A stretch of 64,000 bases of DNA from Streptantibioticus cattleyicolor NRRL 8057 = DSM 46488 (GCF_000240165.1 NC_017586.1:2294001-2358000), one strand, 5' to 3'; numbered from the stretch's first letter, positions 8,779 through 17,076 are shown. Notes: generated by a model from the sequence alone, not told the origin. Numbers and translations are program-made.

Positions 8779-10289
8779 GCGGTCACCTCCGCGGCGGCCG
8801 TTGCGGCGGCGGGGCCGGCGGGGCGGGGTACGAGGTCGTACTCGGCGAGGTCGACGCGGGCGGTGGCGCGGCGGAACTCGGCGGTGGTGCCCGGCCATAC
8901 CGTGGTGTTGCGGCCGTTGACGTCCAGGTACCAGCTCACGCAGCCGCCGGTGTTCCACACGGTGCGGGCGAGCCGGCGCTGGAGCCCGGCGTTCCAGGCG
9001 CGGACGGCGGCGGGCTTGGCCACCAGGGCGGCGGCGCCGGTGCGGTCCAGGGTGCGCAGGTAGTCGGCGATGTACGCCAGGGTTGACTCGATCATCAGGA
9101 TCATCGAGCTGTTGGCGAGGCCGGTGTTGGGGCCGATGACCATCAGCAGGTTGGGGAAGCCGTCCACGGTGCTGCCGCGCAGCGCCGCCATGCCGTCCTT
9201 CCAGTGCTCGGCCAGGGTGCGCCCGTCGGCGCCGGTGATGCGTTCGCCGATCGGCATGTCGGTGACGTGGAACCCGGTGCCGAAGACGATGGCGTCCACC
9301 TCGCGTTCGGTGCCGTCCGCGGTGACCACCGTGGAGCCGCGGACCTCGCGCAGCGCGCCGGCGACCACTTCGGCGTTGGGGGCGGCCAGCGCCGGGTAGT
9401 AGTCGTTGGAGAGCAGGATGCGCTTGCAGCCGATGGTGTAGTCCGGGATGAGCTTGGCCCGCAGCACCGGGTCCTTGACGGCCTTGCGCAGATGGGCCTT
9501 GGCGAGCTGCTCGGTGGCCTTCATCAGCTGGGGCCGCTTGACGAAGGCCCCGACCTGGAACTCCCGGATCAGCCAGAGCAGTCCGCGGCGGGCCTTGGCG
9601 GTGGCCGGGACGGTGTCGTGCAGCCACCGCTCGACGGCGTTGATCCCGCGGTCCATCCTCGGCAGCACCCACGGCGGGGTGCGCTGGATGACGGTGAGCC
9701 GGGCCACCTTCGGCTGGACGGCGGGGACGATCTGGATGGCGGAGGCGCCGGTGCCCACCATGGCGACCCGCTTGCCCGCCAGGTCGTAGTCGTGGTCCCA
9801 GCGGGCGGAGTGGAAGACCTTGCCGGGGAAGCCGTCGAGCCCCGGTATCTCGGGTATGCGCGGGTCGGACAGGGGCCCGGTCGCCGAGACGAGCACGTCG
9901 GCGGTGAGCTCCTCGCGGGCGGTGCGTATCTCCCAGCGCGCCCGCTCCCCGTCCCACCGGGCGGCCAGCACCTCGGAGTCGAACCTGATGTGCGGGCGCA
10001 GGCCGAAGGTGTCGGTGACCCGTTCCAGGTAGGCGCGGATGTGCGGCTGGCCGGAGAAGGTGCGGGGCCATTCGGCGTTGGGGGCGAAGGAGAACGAGTA
10101 CAGGTGCGACGGCACGTCGCACGCGCAACCGGGATAACTGTTGTCCCGCCAGGTGCCGCCCACCGAGCCGGCCCGCTCCAGGATGACGAAGTCCGTGATC
10201 CCTTCCCGCCGCAGCCGCACGCCCATGCCCAGCCCGCCGAACCCGGTGCCGATCACCGCTACGCGGACGTGTTGGCGCTCGTCGCCCAT
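8775..10289 (-). CDS. Baeyer-Villiger-type flavin monooxygenase (class B)
   Basis: A 504-residue FAD/NADPH monooxygenase. The N-terminal FAD motif is V-I-G-T-G-F-G-G-L-G. The segment F-P-G-K-V-F-H-S-A-R-W matches the F-x-G-x-x-x-H-x-x-x-W fingerprint of Baeyer-Villiger and related class B monooxygenases. A second Rossmann motif (V-G-T-G-A-S-A) precedes the NADPH domain, and N-S-Y-P-G-C-A-C-D is typical of the family. It would insert oxygen next to a ketone to give an ester or lactone. ATG 10289 is preceded by GGAGGAGAG; the in-frame upstream reading runs through the operator palindrome. First gene of a three-gene coupled operon. Confidence 0.92.
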   Translation of the reverse strand: MGDERQHVRVAVIGTGFGGLGMGVRLRREGITDFVILERAGSVGGTWRDNSYPGCACDVPSHLYSFSFAPNAEWPRTFSGQPHIRAYLERVTDTFGLRPHIRFDSEVLAARWDGERARWEIRTAREELTADVLVSATGPLSDPRIPEIPGLDGFPGKVFHSARWDHDYDLAGKRVAMVGTGASAIQIVPAVQPKVARLTVIQRTPPWVLPRMDRGINAVERWLHDTVPATAKARRGLLWLIREFQVGAFVKRPQLMKATEQLAKAHLRKAVKDPVLRAKLIPDYTIGCKRILLSNDYYPALAAPNAEVVAGALREVRGSTVVTADGTEREVDAIVFGTGFHVTDMPIGERITGADGRTLAEHWKDGMAALRGSTVDGFPNLLMVIGPNTGLANSSMILMIESTLAYIADYLRTLDRTGAAALVAKPAAVRAWNAGLQRRLARTVWNTGGCVSWYLDVNGRNTTVWPGTTAEFRRATARVDLAEYDLVPRPAGPAAATAAAEVTA

Positions 10290-10300
10290 GCGCTCTCCTC

Positions 10301-10330
10301 CAATCGTGCCAGCGATTACTGGCACGATTG
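10301..10330. promoter_or_regulatory. Perfect 12-bp inverted repeat, likely repressor operator of the monooxygenase operon
   Basis: CAATCGTGCCAG (10301-10312) and CTGGCACGATTG (10319-10330) are perfect inverted copies around CGATTA, directly upstream of the monooxygenase ribosome binding site. Size and position fit a TetR- or GntR-type operator. No regulator gene is adjacent. Confidence 0.8.
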
Positions 10331-10620
10331 CGAGCGTAAGCCAACCGCGTTACCGGCGGTAGGGGTCAGCCCCCACTTCCCGCTCCGCGCGGGGCGGTCA
10401 GCCATGACGTGGTGGCCGGATCCGCCGGATTCGGGTGCTCGGAAGCACCCCTTCGCCCCTGGCGGGTGGCTGCCCCCTCACGGGGCGGGGGGACGTGTAC
10501 CCGGCGCCCTCCGAGGCCGGGGTTGCCGCCCCGCCGGCCCCTGCCCGGTGGGGGGTTGGGGTGGGTTTTGGTTTGGTTCGGCACCGGGTGGGTTCGCCTA
10601 CTGCCGGTACGGGGTCGGGG
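10331..10620. other. Intergenic DNA, no gene seen
   Basis: About 290 bp of GC-rich DNA between the monooxygenase promoter and repeat copy A. Open frames cross it on both strands, but none has family-like sequence or a ribosome binding site. Confidence 0.6.
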
Positions 10621-10627
10621 GCGCGCC

Positions 10628-10720
10628 GGGGGTGACTCCTCGCTCCAGGTTTCGCTGTCGGCTTTCGGCCGCCCCGCTGGGTCGCTGCGGGGACACCCCC
10701 GGCACACCCCCTTCTGTCCG
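10628..10720 (-). repeat. Dispersed intergenic repeat, copy A (core only, inverted)
   Basis: On the reverse strand this copy has the two conserved blocks GTGTCCCCGCAGCGACCCAG and GAGCGAGGAGTCACCCC separated by a variable spacer. It faces copy B head to head. Between them a palindromic spacer has GGGTGAGA (10750-10757) and TCTCACCC (10787-10794). Confidence 0.8.
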
Positions 10721-10790
10721 GTTGGCGGGTGCCTCTCTTCGCGGAGGGAGGGTGAGATAGGAGGTTGGGGTCACCCCGATCTCCTTTCTC

Positions 10791-11062
10791 ACCCACCCCG
10801 TGCCGCAGCGCGGAACGCAACAGAACGGGGGCGTGCAGGGGTGTCCCCGCAGCGACCCAGCGGACCGGCCGAGAGCCGAAGACGATGCGTGGAGCGAGGA
10901 GTCACCCCGGAGGGCCCCCGGAAACCCAGGCAGACAGTGCGCACCCCGCACTATGCGATGACAGCCACGGGTGGGCGGGGGGAAACAATCCGTGACGCCA
11001 GCCACGACGAAACGGAAACGGGCGCACCCCGAGGAAGTGATGGCTCACCGCCAGCGCGAGCG
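10791..11062 (+). repeat. Dispersed intergenic repeat, copy B (full length, about 270 bp)
   Basis: Conserved blocks in order: GTGCCGCAGCGCGGAA, GTGTCCCCGCAGCGACCCAG, GAGCGAGGAGTCACCCC, a GGCCCCCGGAAACCCA block, ACAGCCACGGGTGGGCGGGG, GCCACGACGAAACGGAAACG, and a right end reading GAGGAAGTGATGGC then CGCCAGCGCGAGCG. The right end overlaps the 3' end of the broken ATPase gene. Confidence 0.85.
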
Positions 11063-11577
11063 AACCCGTACAGGGCTGATCTCCGTCCATACGACCTTTC
11101 CAACGCCATCACGTGCCATCACATCCCACTCGTCGGCAAGCGCAGCCACCAGCAGCAGCCCCCGTCCGTCGGACGAAGCCGCATCAGGCGTACGCAACTC
11201 GGGGCGTTTCATGGACGCGTCGTGGACCTCGATCCGGATGCCCGTGCCCGTTCGCAGAAAGCGGGTTTGATCTGACGTCCCGCCGCGACGTGCGCGTGGC
11301 GAACGGAATTGGTGAGCAGCTCCGACAGGACCAGGATCGCGGCTTCCGCGATGTCCTCAAGTCCCCAGTCGGCCAGGACCTCACCCAGCTCAGCGCGCGC
11401 CCGTGCGACTGAGCGCGGGTGCCGGGGCCAGCGTCGGCACGTGATTCGCCCTGTCGGCACCGGATCGGAGCCGAGACGGTCCACATCCCTGTTGCTCACG
11501 TTTCGCACGTCGTTGGTCACAAGACACACCCCGGGTCGGTCGTCGATGAACTGCCGCCGCAGCCAGGCTGACGACAT
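11045..11577 (-). pseudogene. Anti-sigma-type ATP-binding protein (HATPase), frameshifted
   Basis: The 5' part encodes R-R-W-P-R-H-P-R-S-V-A-R-A-R and E-L-L-T-N-S-V-R-H-A, the opening and N-box of Streptomyces RsbW-like ATP-binding regulators. The rest (T-G-T-G-I-R-I-E-V-H-D-A-S, then D-G-R-G-L-L-L-V and A-L-A-D-E-W-D-V) is in the next frame and ends at the stop 11045-11047. The break is at about 11268-11271: one extra base there (GAA for the Glu after R-Q-I) would restore one frame. The first frame stops early after R-S-T-T-R-P. Either a real pseudogene or a sequencing error. The 5' end is uncertain (ATG 11577 or GTG 11520). Such proteins usually bind ATP and sequester sigma factors. Confidence 0.75.
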
Positions 11578-11580
11578 GAC

Positions 11581-11620
11581 GGGGCTCCGGCTTTCACACA
11601 TGAGTGAAAGCCGGAGCCCC
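11581..11620 (-). terminator. Perfect 17-bp terminator hairpin of the XRE-type gene
   Basis: Arms at 11581-11597 and 11604-11620 are perfectly complementary around a 6-nt loop, and lie 11 bp after the stop of the gene at 11631. It separates that gene from the broken ATPase gene. Confidence 0.9.
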
Positions 11621-11630
11621 GAGCGAATGG

Positions 11631-12725
11631 CTACAACCCGACCCAGGCGGCCAGATGGTCAAGGGTGTCCGGAGTGCGTCGGGACAGACGGATCAGGCTC
11701 CTGATCGTTTCGCGAGCCCCTGGGTGGTACCGGGTCTGCTGCGGCGCAAGCCTACGAGCGGTGATCAGGGAATCCAACGCCGCTGCCGGATACTCGGTCT
11801 CCATCTGCGCGCGCGCCTTGTCCACGTGGAAGTGCGCGGCACGGGAGGTGGCCCAGCTCGTGGGGATCTCCACCTCAGCGGCGCGGGTAAGAGCCTCCCC
11901 GAAGTCGCGCATTTCGATGCTCGCGGAGACTCCGTGCACCAATACGTTGGTCGGCCCGAAGGACAACCACAGCACGTTATTGGCTTCGCCGGTTCGCTTG
12001 GCGTACTGCCTGGCCTCTGCCAGGTGACTGGTCACGAGCCCCGCGTCCTGGGCACGGGCAGCGATTATCGAAGCGCCCAGATGGAGCTGCCCGGCGACGG
12101 CGAAACGCTCACGGGCGGCGGGGGCCCGGTCCGCAAGCCCCTGTCCGGAGGCGATGAGCCGCTGACCGATCGTGTAGGCACCTTCTCGGAAATACACCAG
12201 AGCACGCATGTATTGCCGCACCGCAGCCAGTAGCGGATCCGATGCCCGCTCGGCAGCCCAGCCCATCCGGTCGAGGGCCACGGTGGACAGATCGTAGTAC
12301 CCCAGCTTCACGGCCACATCGTGTGCGGTGCGGAACGTACTCTCCAACGCGGCCCACAGTTCGGAGGAACCTGCCAGGTGCGCTGCGGTGGTGATCTCGG
12401 CGATCGTGCCGGGGAGTTCCAACGCGGCGTCACGGAGCTTGGTGGCACGGACCAGAGAGCACAGCCGCTCGGCGGCATGGATGAGTTCGGCCGCCGAGCG
12501 AGGACGGATGCCCAGGTCGGCGCCCAAGTCGTAGAGGTCGAGCGCCTCGCGGATGGGACGGATCAGCTCAGCGAGACGATCTTGCTGAAGTTCCGAAACG
12601 TACGGTAAGGCTGGCTCGCTTGCGATGGTGAGCGATCCGGACGCCTGTGTGTTCGTCGCCGAGGAAAGGCATTGCCACTCCGTTCCGTGACTTCCTGGTT
12701 GAGACGCTACTCGGCGAACCGCCAC
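11631..12725 (-). pseudogene. XRE-family regulator lacking its N-terminal HTH domain
   Basis: From about residue 35 on (S-E-L-Q-Q-D-R-L-A-E-L-I-R-P-I-R-E-A-L) the protein matches the remembered C-terminal helical-repeat region of the roughly 400-residue Streptomyces XRE regulators. No Cro/C1 helix-turn-helix can be seen. The preceding 34 codons are unlike the family and run toward the divergent flavoprotein promoter. Intact versions usually sit divergently next to exactly such a flavoprotein gene, so an internal deletion of the HTH part is likely. Without it, DNA binding is improbable. A strong terminator follows. The start given is only the first ATG of the open frame. Confidence 0.7.
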
Positions 12726-12800
12726 CGGAATGCCGGATCACAGCCTGCCTTACGGCGAAGCCGGTTGCGGGTGGCGATCCGCACGCGGTGGACTGCGCCC

Positions 12801-13352
12801 ATGACCACGAAACGTGTGCTGTATCTGCTTGGCAGCGCGGCTCCTCCCGTGCTCGATGTCGGGGGTGTCGTCGAGCGGGCTCAGGCGGCGGGCTGGGACG
12901 TGTGCCTGGGGTTGACGCCTACGGCAGCTCGCTGGCTCGCCGGGGAACTTGCCAGCTTGGAGGCGCGCACGGGGCACCCGGTGCGGAGCACGTACAAGCT
13001 CCCGCACGAGGCGGACGTGTGGCCGGCCGCCGATGTGGCCGTCGTGGCGCCGGCCACGTTCAACACGATCAACCAGTGGGCGTTGGGGATCACCGAGAAG
13101 TTCGTCGTGGGCTTCGCCGCCGAGGCCATCGGCAAGAAAATCCCCTTGGTGACCATGCCCTGCGTCAACGCCGCCTTCGCGGAGCACACGCAGTTCGCCC
13201 GCAGTCTCGACACCCTCCGCGCCATGGGCGTCCGGGTCCTCCACGGCCCGGACGGGTTCGTCCCCAACAAGCCCGGCGAAGGCCGCCCCGACCTGTACCC
13301 ATGGCACCTCGCCCTGGAAGCCGCGGACCACGCCGCCCGAAACACCCCGTAG
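12801..13352 (+). CDS. Flavoprotein (HFCD/Dfp-like fold)
   Basis: A 183-residue flavin-binding protein. L-Y-L-L-G-S-A-A-P at 6-14, V-A-P-A-T-F-N-T-I-N-Q-W-A-L-G at about 84-98 and M-P-C-V-N at about 117 are the P-A-T-x-N-x-x and cofactor-loop features of the homo-oligomeric flavin-containing Cys decarboxylase (HFCD) superfamily (CoaC, EpiD). The exact reaction is not evident. ATG 12801 is chosen because the family sequence begins there. Divergent from the truncated XRE regulator, its usual partner; copy C of the dispersed repeat begins about 30 bp downstream. Confidence 0.8.
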   Translation: MTTKRVLYLLGSAAPPVLDVGGVVERAQAAGWDVCLGLTPTAARWLAGELASLEARTGHPVRSTYKLPHEADVWPAADVAVVAPATFNTINQWALGITEKFVVGFAAEAIGKKIPLVTMPCVNAAFAEHTQFARSLDTLRAMGVRVLHGPDGFVPNKPGEGRPDLYPWHLALEAADHAARNTP

Positions 13353-13382
13353 CCACCACCCAGGGCCACCCCGGCCCCCCAC

Positions 13383-13617
13383 CCACCCCCGTGCCGCAGC
13401 GCGGAACGCAACAGAACGGGGGCGCGCAGGGGTGTCCCCGCAGCGACCCAGCAACCCGAGTGCAACTGTGGCGGATACGCGGAGCGAGGAGTCACCCCGG
13501 GAACCCAGGAAGACATTGCGCACCCCGCGCTATGCGAATACAGCCACGGGTGGGCAGGGGAAACAACTCAACGCAAGCCACGACGAGAGCGGAACCGGGC
13601 GCACCCCGAGGAGTTCG
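13383..13617 (+). repeat. Dispersed intergenic repeat, copy C
   Basis: Same block order as copy B, beginning GTGCCGCAGCGCGGAACGCA at 13391, with GTGTCCCCGCAGCGACCCAG, GAGCGAGGAGTCACCCC and ACAGCCACGGGTGGGCAGGG. Small internal deletions and a diverged right end (GAGGAGTTCGGGG). It fills most of the 364-bp gap between the flavoprotein and CYTH genes. Confidence 0.85.
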
Positions 13618-13716
13618 GGGCTGACGTCGGCTGGGAAATGTACCGGGGTCACCGGAGGGGTTTCGAAGCGGTGATCTCCGATGCCGAGCGGTCGGTGTGA
13701 CGGGAGGGGAGCCGGG

Positions 13717-14274
13717 ATGGCGATCGAGGCCGAGTTGAAGGTGGTCGTGCGGCAACCCGCCGAGGTGATGGCGGCGCTGGACGAGCGGGCTCGCGGTGTG
13801 GTCGAGGTCTACCAGGACACGTATTACGACGTGCCGGACGGCAGTCTCATGGCCGGTGATCGCGAACTCCGCGTCCGCACCGTCCACGGGCCCGAGAAAA
13901 CCCGTTCCATCCTCACCTACAAAGAGCCCCGCGTCGACGATGCCTCGGGTTCGAAACCGGAGCACGAGACGGAGGTGAGCAACCCCGCTGCGGTGCACGC
14001 CATGTTCCGCGCACTCGGGTATGAACCGCGTATCGCATTCGAAAAGCATTGCCGCAACTACCGATTCACGGCCGCAGGACGCGAAATGCTGGCCACACTC
14101 GTGCGCGTGCCCGAACTTGACGGCACCTTCCTGGAGGTGGAGACACAGGCCGACCCCGACGATCTCGACGCAGCCTTGACGGCTGTACGGGCGATCCTGA
14201 CGGACTTGGGCATCACTGACCAAGACCTCACCACCCAGCAGTACACCGACGCGGTGGCCGCCCAGCGACGATAG
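13717..14274 (+). CDS. CYTH domain protein (class IV adenylate cyclase / triphosphatase type)
   Basis: A 185-residue single-domain CYTH protein. The signature E-x-E-x-K appears as E-A-E-L-K at residues 4-8, followed by Y-x-D-T-Y-Y-D and the acidic/basic strands of the triphosphate tunnel (R-E-L-R-V-R, L-T-Y-K, E-T-E-V, K-H-C-R-N-Y, E-V-E-T). Members hydrolyse triphosphates (thiamine triphosphate, inorganic tripolyphosphate) or make cAMP. The C-terminal Y-T-D-A-V is typical of CyaB/ThTPase-like members, and sequence alone does not separate these activities. ATG 13717 follows a GGGAGGGGAG ribosome binding site. Confidence 0.85.
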   Translation: MAIEAELKVVVRQPAEVMAALDERARGVVEVYQDTYYDVPDGSLMAGDRELRVRTVHGPEKTRSILTYKEPRVDDASGSKPEHETEVSNPAAVHAMFRALGYEPRIAFEKHCRNYRFTAAGREMLATLVRVPELDGTFLEVETQADPDDLDAALTAVRAILTDLGITDQDLTTQQYTDAVAAQRR

Positions 14275-14312
14275 CGGCCCCGCCAAGATCACGGCCACCC
14301 GGAACTCCCCCT

Positions 14313-14584
14313 ACCCACCCCCGTGCCGCAGCGCGGAATGATGCGGAACGGGGGCGTGCAGGGGTGTCCCCGCAGCGACCCAGTAACCGGAGCGCAACTG
14401 TGGCGGATACGGAGAGCGAGGAGTCACCCCGGAGGGCCCCCGGAAACCCAAGAAGACAGTGCGCACCCCGCGGCTGGACGAACACAGCCACGGGTGGGCG
14501 GGGGGAAACAGCTGTGACACCAGCCACGACGAAACGGAAACGGGCGAACCCCGAGGACGTAATGGCTGACCGCCAGCGCGAGCG
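14313..14584 (+). repeat. Dispersed intergenic repeat, copy D (full length)
   Basis: Nearly collinear with copy B: GTGCCGCAGCGCGGAA at 14323, GTGTCCCCGCAGCGACCCAG, GAGCGAGGAGTCACCCC, the GGCCCCCGGAAACCCA block, ACAGCCACGGGTGGGCGGGG, CCACGACGAAACGGAAACG, and a right end with ATGGCTGACCGCCAGCGCG. It starts about 40 bp after the CYTH gene. Confidence 0.85.
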
Positions 14585-14589
14585 GGACG

Positions 14590-14660
14590 TCAGGGGCGCA
14601 ACGCGGCGATCGCCGCGTCGATCGCCGACAGGGCCGCGGCCCTGTCGAGCCCCGCCCTCG
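14590..14660 (-). pseudogene. Possible 3' remnant of a reverse-strand gene
   Basis: The reverse strand reads L-D-R-A-A-A-L-S-A-I-D-A-A-I-A-A-L-R-P-stop, ending at 14590-14592 right beside repeat copy D. It looks like the last helix of a real protein (many MerR-type regulators end this way) cut off at the point where the truncated SDR begins. Too short to identify. Confidence 0.3.
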
Positions 14661-14663
14661 ACA

Positions 14664-15368
14664 CGCGGCATCGGCTTCGAGACGGCCCGCGAATTCCTCG
14701 CCGAGGGAGCGTCCGTCGCGATCACCGGCCGCTCCCGGGAACGACTCGACGAGGCCGCCCGGCAATTGGACGGCCCGCTGCTGACCGTCGTCAGCGACGC
14801 CGGCGACGTACCCGGCCAAGCGGCACTCGCCTCACGGCTTCAAGCGGAGTGGCCGAAGCTCGACATCCTGATGAGCAACGCTGCCGACATCACCCATCTC
14901 CCGATCGAGGAATGGACCGAGGAGGCATTCGACAGGCTGCTCGCGACCAACCTCAAATCCCCGTTCTTCCTGATCAAGTCCCTGCTGCCGCTCTTCTCGC
15001 GGCAATCCTCGATCATCCTCGTCGGTTCGGTCTCCGCGTTCATCGGACACGAGAACGCGACGGTATACGGTGCGGCCAAGGCCGGCCTGCTGTCCTATGC
15101 CCGCGGCCTGACCTACGAGTTGAAGGGCCGGGGCATCCGCGTCAACGGACTGAGCCCGGGGCCGACCGTCACCAACGCCTTCAAGCCGCTCGGCCCCGAG
15201 CGCCAAGCCGCCGTCTACGAGGGACTCCGGCGGACCGTTCCCCTCCACCGCCTGGGCACCGCCACCGAGTTGGCGAAGGCGGCCGTCTACCTCGCCTCCG
15301 ACGAATCCGCCTACACCGCCGGCACCGTGCTGCGCGTCGACGGTGGCATCGGAGAACTCGCGTGCTAG
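14664..15368 (+). pseudogene. SDR oxidoreductase missing its N-terminal strand and first glycine motif
   Basis: From R-G-I-G-F-E-T-A-R-E-F-L onward this is a normal SDR (S-N-A-A-D in the N-A-G position, Y-G-A-A-K catalytic motif, N-G-L-S-P-G-P, V-D-G-G at the end). The first 15 or so residues, including the first strand and T-G-G of the T-G-x-x-x-G-I-G cofactor motif, are absent. Upstream in-frame sequence is repeat copy D and another gene's remnant. The frame stays open upstream to 14364, so a fusion could be made, but it would lack a normal cofactor site. Most likely a deletion product. Confidence 0.7.
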
Positions 15369-15474
15369 GGTCCGTCCCCGATTCGACAGCAGGCAGGCCG
15401 GTGAAGACGGATCCTGGTTGGTGTGCGGTCCCGTCGCCCACGGCCCCGCGGGCGTCAGCCCATCTCGTGCCGGT

Positions 15475-16398
15475 TCACAGGGCGATCATGATTTTTCCGT
15501 GAACATGCCTCTCGGCCTGCGTCGTCACGGCTTCGCGGATCCGCTCGACCGGGAAGGTCGCCGCGATCGGCACCGTGATCTCGCCGGAATGGATCGCGTC
15601 GGCGATCCGTTCCAGGGAGCCCGGAGCCGCGTCGAGGGCGCCCACCTTGCGCACACCGGGCGGCGGGGCGGGGCCGTCGGCCACGACGGTGACCCGCTCG
15701 GGCGCCACGCCGAGCTTGAGCGCGGTCTCCGCCGCCTCCCTTCCGAACAGGTCGGTTGCGGCGGTGATCCCCTCGGGCGCCAGGGCCCGCACCCGGTCCG
15801 CCAGGCCAGGGCCGTACGCCACGGGTTCGGCGCCGAGCCCGCGCAGGAAGTCGAACGTGCGCTCGGAGGCGGTGCCGAGCACCCGGACGCCCGCGAGCTT
15901 CGCCAGCTGCACGGCGAAGACGCCCACGCCACCCGCGGCCCCGCCGATCAGGACGGTGTCCCCGGCACGGAGCCCGATCGCGGCGAGCGCGGCGGAGGCC
16001 GTCAGACCGGACACCGGAAGTGTGGCCGCCACCTCGTCGCCGACGCCCTCCGGGGTGGGCCACAGCGTTGCCGGGGGTGTCGTTCTGACCAGCACGAAAT
16101 CGGCGACGGACCGGCCGATCGCGGCCCCGTACACCCGGTCACCGGCCGCGAACCCCGTGGCTTCGGCGCCCACCTCGTCCACCACTCCGGCGAAGTCGCT
16201 GCCGAACCCGGCCGGCAAGGTGATGCCGAACCGCGCCGCCATGTCGGGCTGCGTGGTGATCTGCCAATCCATCGGATTCAGCCCGGCGGCGGTGACCCGG
16301 ACGCGAACCTCGTCCGGCGCCGCGTGCGGCTCGGGTATCTCCTCCAGTTCGAGTACTTCGGGACCGCCGAATCGCCGGTAACGCACAGCTCTACTCAT
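15475..16398 (-). CDS. NADP-dependent quinone-oxidoreductase-like protein (zinc-independent MDR)
   Basis: A 307-residue medium-chain dehydrogenase/reductase. N-terminal R-Y-R-R-F-G-G-P-E-V-L-E, A-A-G-L-N-P-M-D, and the cofactor motif G-G-A-A-G-G-V-G at about 152-159 are typical of quinone reductase-like MDRs; zinc ligands are absent. It probably reduces quinones or enones with NADPH. ATG 16398 begins the family sequence. It diverges from a TetR gene with two palindromic operators between them, so it is probably that repressor's target. Confidence 0.9.
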   Translation of the reverse strand: MSRAVRYRRFGGPEVLELEEIPEPHAAPDEVRVRVTAAGLNPMDWQITTQPDMAARFGITLPAGFGSDFAGVVDEVGAEATGFAAGDRVYGAAIGRSVADFVLVRTTPPATLWPTPEGVGDEVAATLPVSGLTASAALAAIGLRAGDTVLIGGAAGGVGVFAVQLAKLAGVRVLGTASERTFDFLRGLGAEPVAYGPGLADRVRALAPEGITAATDLFGREAAETALKLGVAPERVTVVADGPAPPPGVRKVGALDAAPGSLERIADAIHSGEITVPIAATFPVERIREAVTTQAERHVHGKIMIAL

Positions 16399-16422
16399 CG
16401 AGGACCTCTCCCGGCCAGTGAT

Positions 16423-16467
16423 GGGACTTGGTCTCATGACCCTACACCAGTGATGGGACCAAGTCCC
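16423..16467. promoter_or_regulatory. Two TetR-type operators between divergent MDR and TetR genes
   Basis: GGGACTTGGTCTC (16423-16435, one mismatch from palindromic) and GGGACCAAGTCCC (16455-16467, perfect, 5-bp arms with a 3-nt centre) are 32 bp apart. The second directly precedes a TACACT -10-like box of the TetR gene, allowing autoregulation and control of the MDR gene. Confidence 0.75.
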
Positions 16468-16480
16468 GTACACTGCTCCC

Positions 16481-17050
16481 ATGGCTCGCTGGCAACCCGA
16501 CGCACCAGGACGACTCGCCGACGCCGCCCTCGACCTCTTCGAGGAGCACGGCTACGAGGACACGACCGTGATCGAGATCGCGGAGCGCGCGGGGCTCACC
16601 AAGAGCACGTTCTTCCGCTACTTCCCGGACAAGCGAGAGGTGCTCTTCGGCAGGGGCACGGTGACCGGTCTGCTCGTCGAAGGGATCGCCTCGGCGCCGC
16701 CGGGGGCCGGGCCGCTCGACACGGTGGCGGACGCCCTCGACGCGCTCGGCCGGACGTTCTTCACCGACGACCGCCGCGAGTTCAGCGGCCGACGCCAGGC
16801 CGTACTCAACGCCCACACGGAACTGCGTGAACGCGAAGCCCTGAAACGGATCGACCTCACCGCCTCGATGATCGAGGCCCTCGAACGCCGCGGAGTCCCG
16901 AGCCTGACCGCACGCGTGGCCGCGCAACTGGGCGCGCTCGTCTGGGAGATCGCCTACGACCAGTGGCTCGACCCCGACAACAGCGAGGGCTTCGGCCCGC
17001 TGGCACGGCAAGCGCTCGCCGCGGTACGCGCGGCCGAAGCCGAGTGTTAG
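16481..17050 (+). CDS. TetR-family repressor
   Basis: A 189-residue TetR regulator. The helix-turn-helix is at about 25-50 (T-T-V-I-E-I-A-E-R-A-G-L-T-K-S-T-F-F-R-Y-F). The ligand domain keeps an acidic start (F-S-G-R-R-Q) and W-E-I-A-Y-D-Q-W near the end. A TACACT box ends only 6 nt before the ATG, so the mRNA is probably leaderless. It is divergent from the quinone-oxidoreductase gene, with paired palindromes between them. Confidence 0.92.
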   Translation: MARWQPDAPGRLADAALDLFEEHGYEDTTVIEIAERAGLTKSTFFRYFPDKREVLFGRGTVTGLLVEGIASAPPGAGPLDTVADALDALGRTFFTDDRREFSGRRQAVLNAHTELREREALKRIDLTASMIEALERRGVPSLTARVAAQLGALVWEIAYDQWLDPDNSEGFGPLARQALAAVRAAEAEC

Positions 17051-17076
17051 GGCCCGCGTTCGAAGGTCCTTCTCCC

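Noticed and set aside
10366-11090. Open frames across the dispersed repeats, with similar peptides in several copies (L-A-L-A-V-S-H-x-x-L-G-V-R-P-F-P-F)
   Set aside because: The similarity follows from DNA similarity; copies carry different indels that break the frames, so they are not genes.
13717-14274. CYTH protein as the cyclase partner of the Pycsar-like effector
   Set aside because: 48 kb apart and of the wrong cyclase class; Pycsar cyclases are class III-type enzymes encoded beside the effector.
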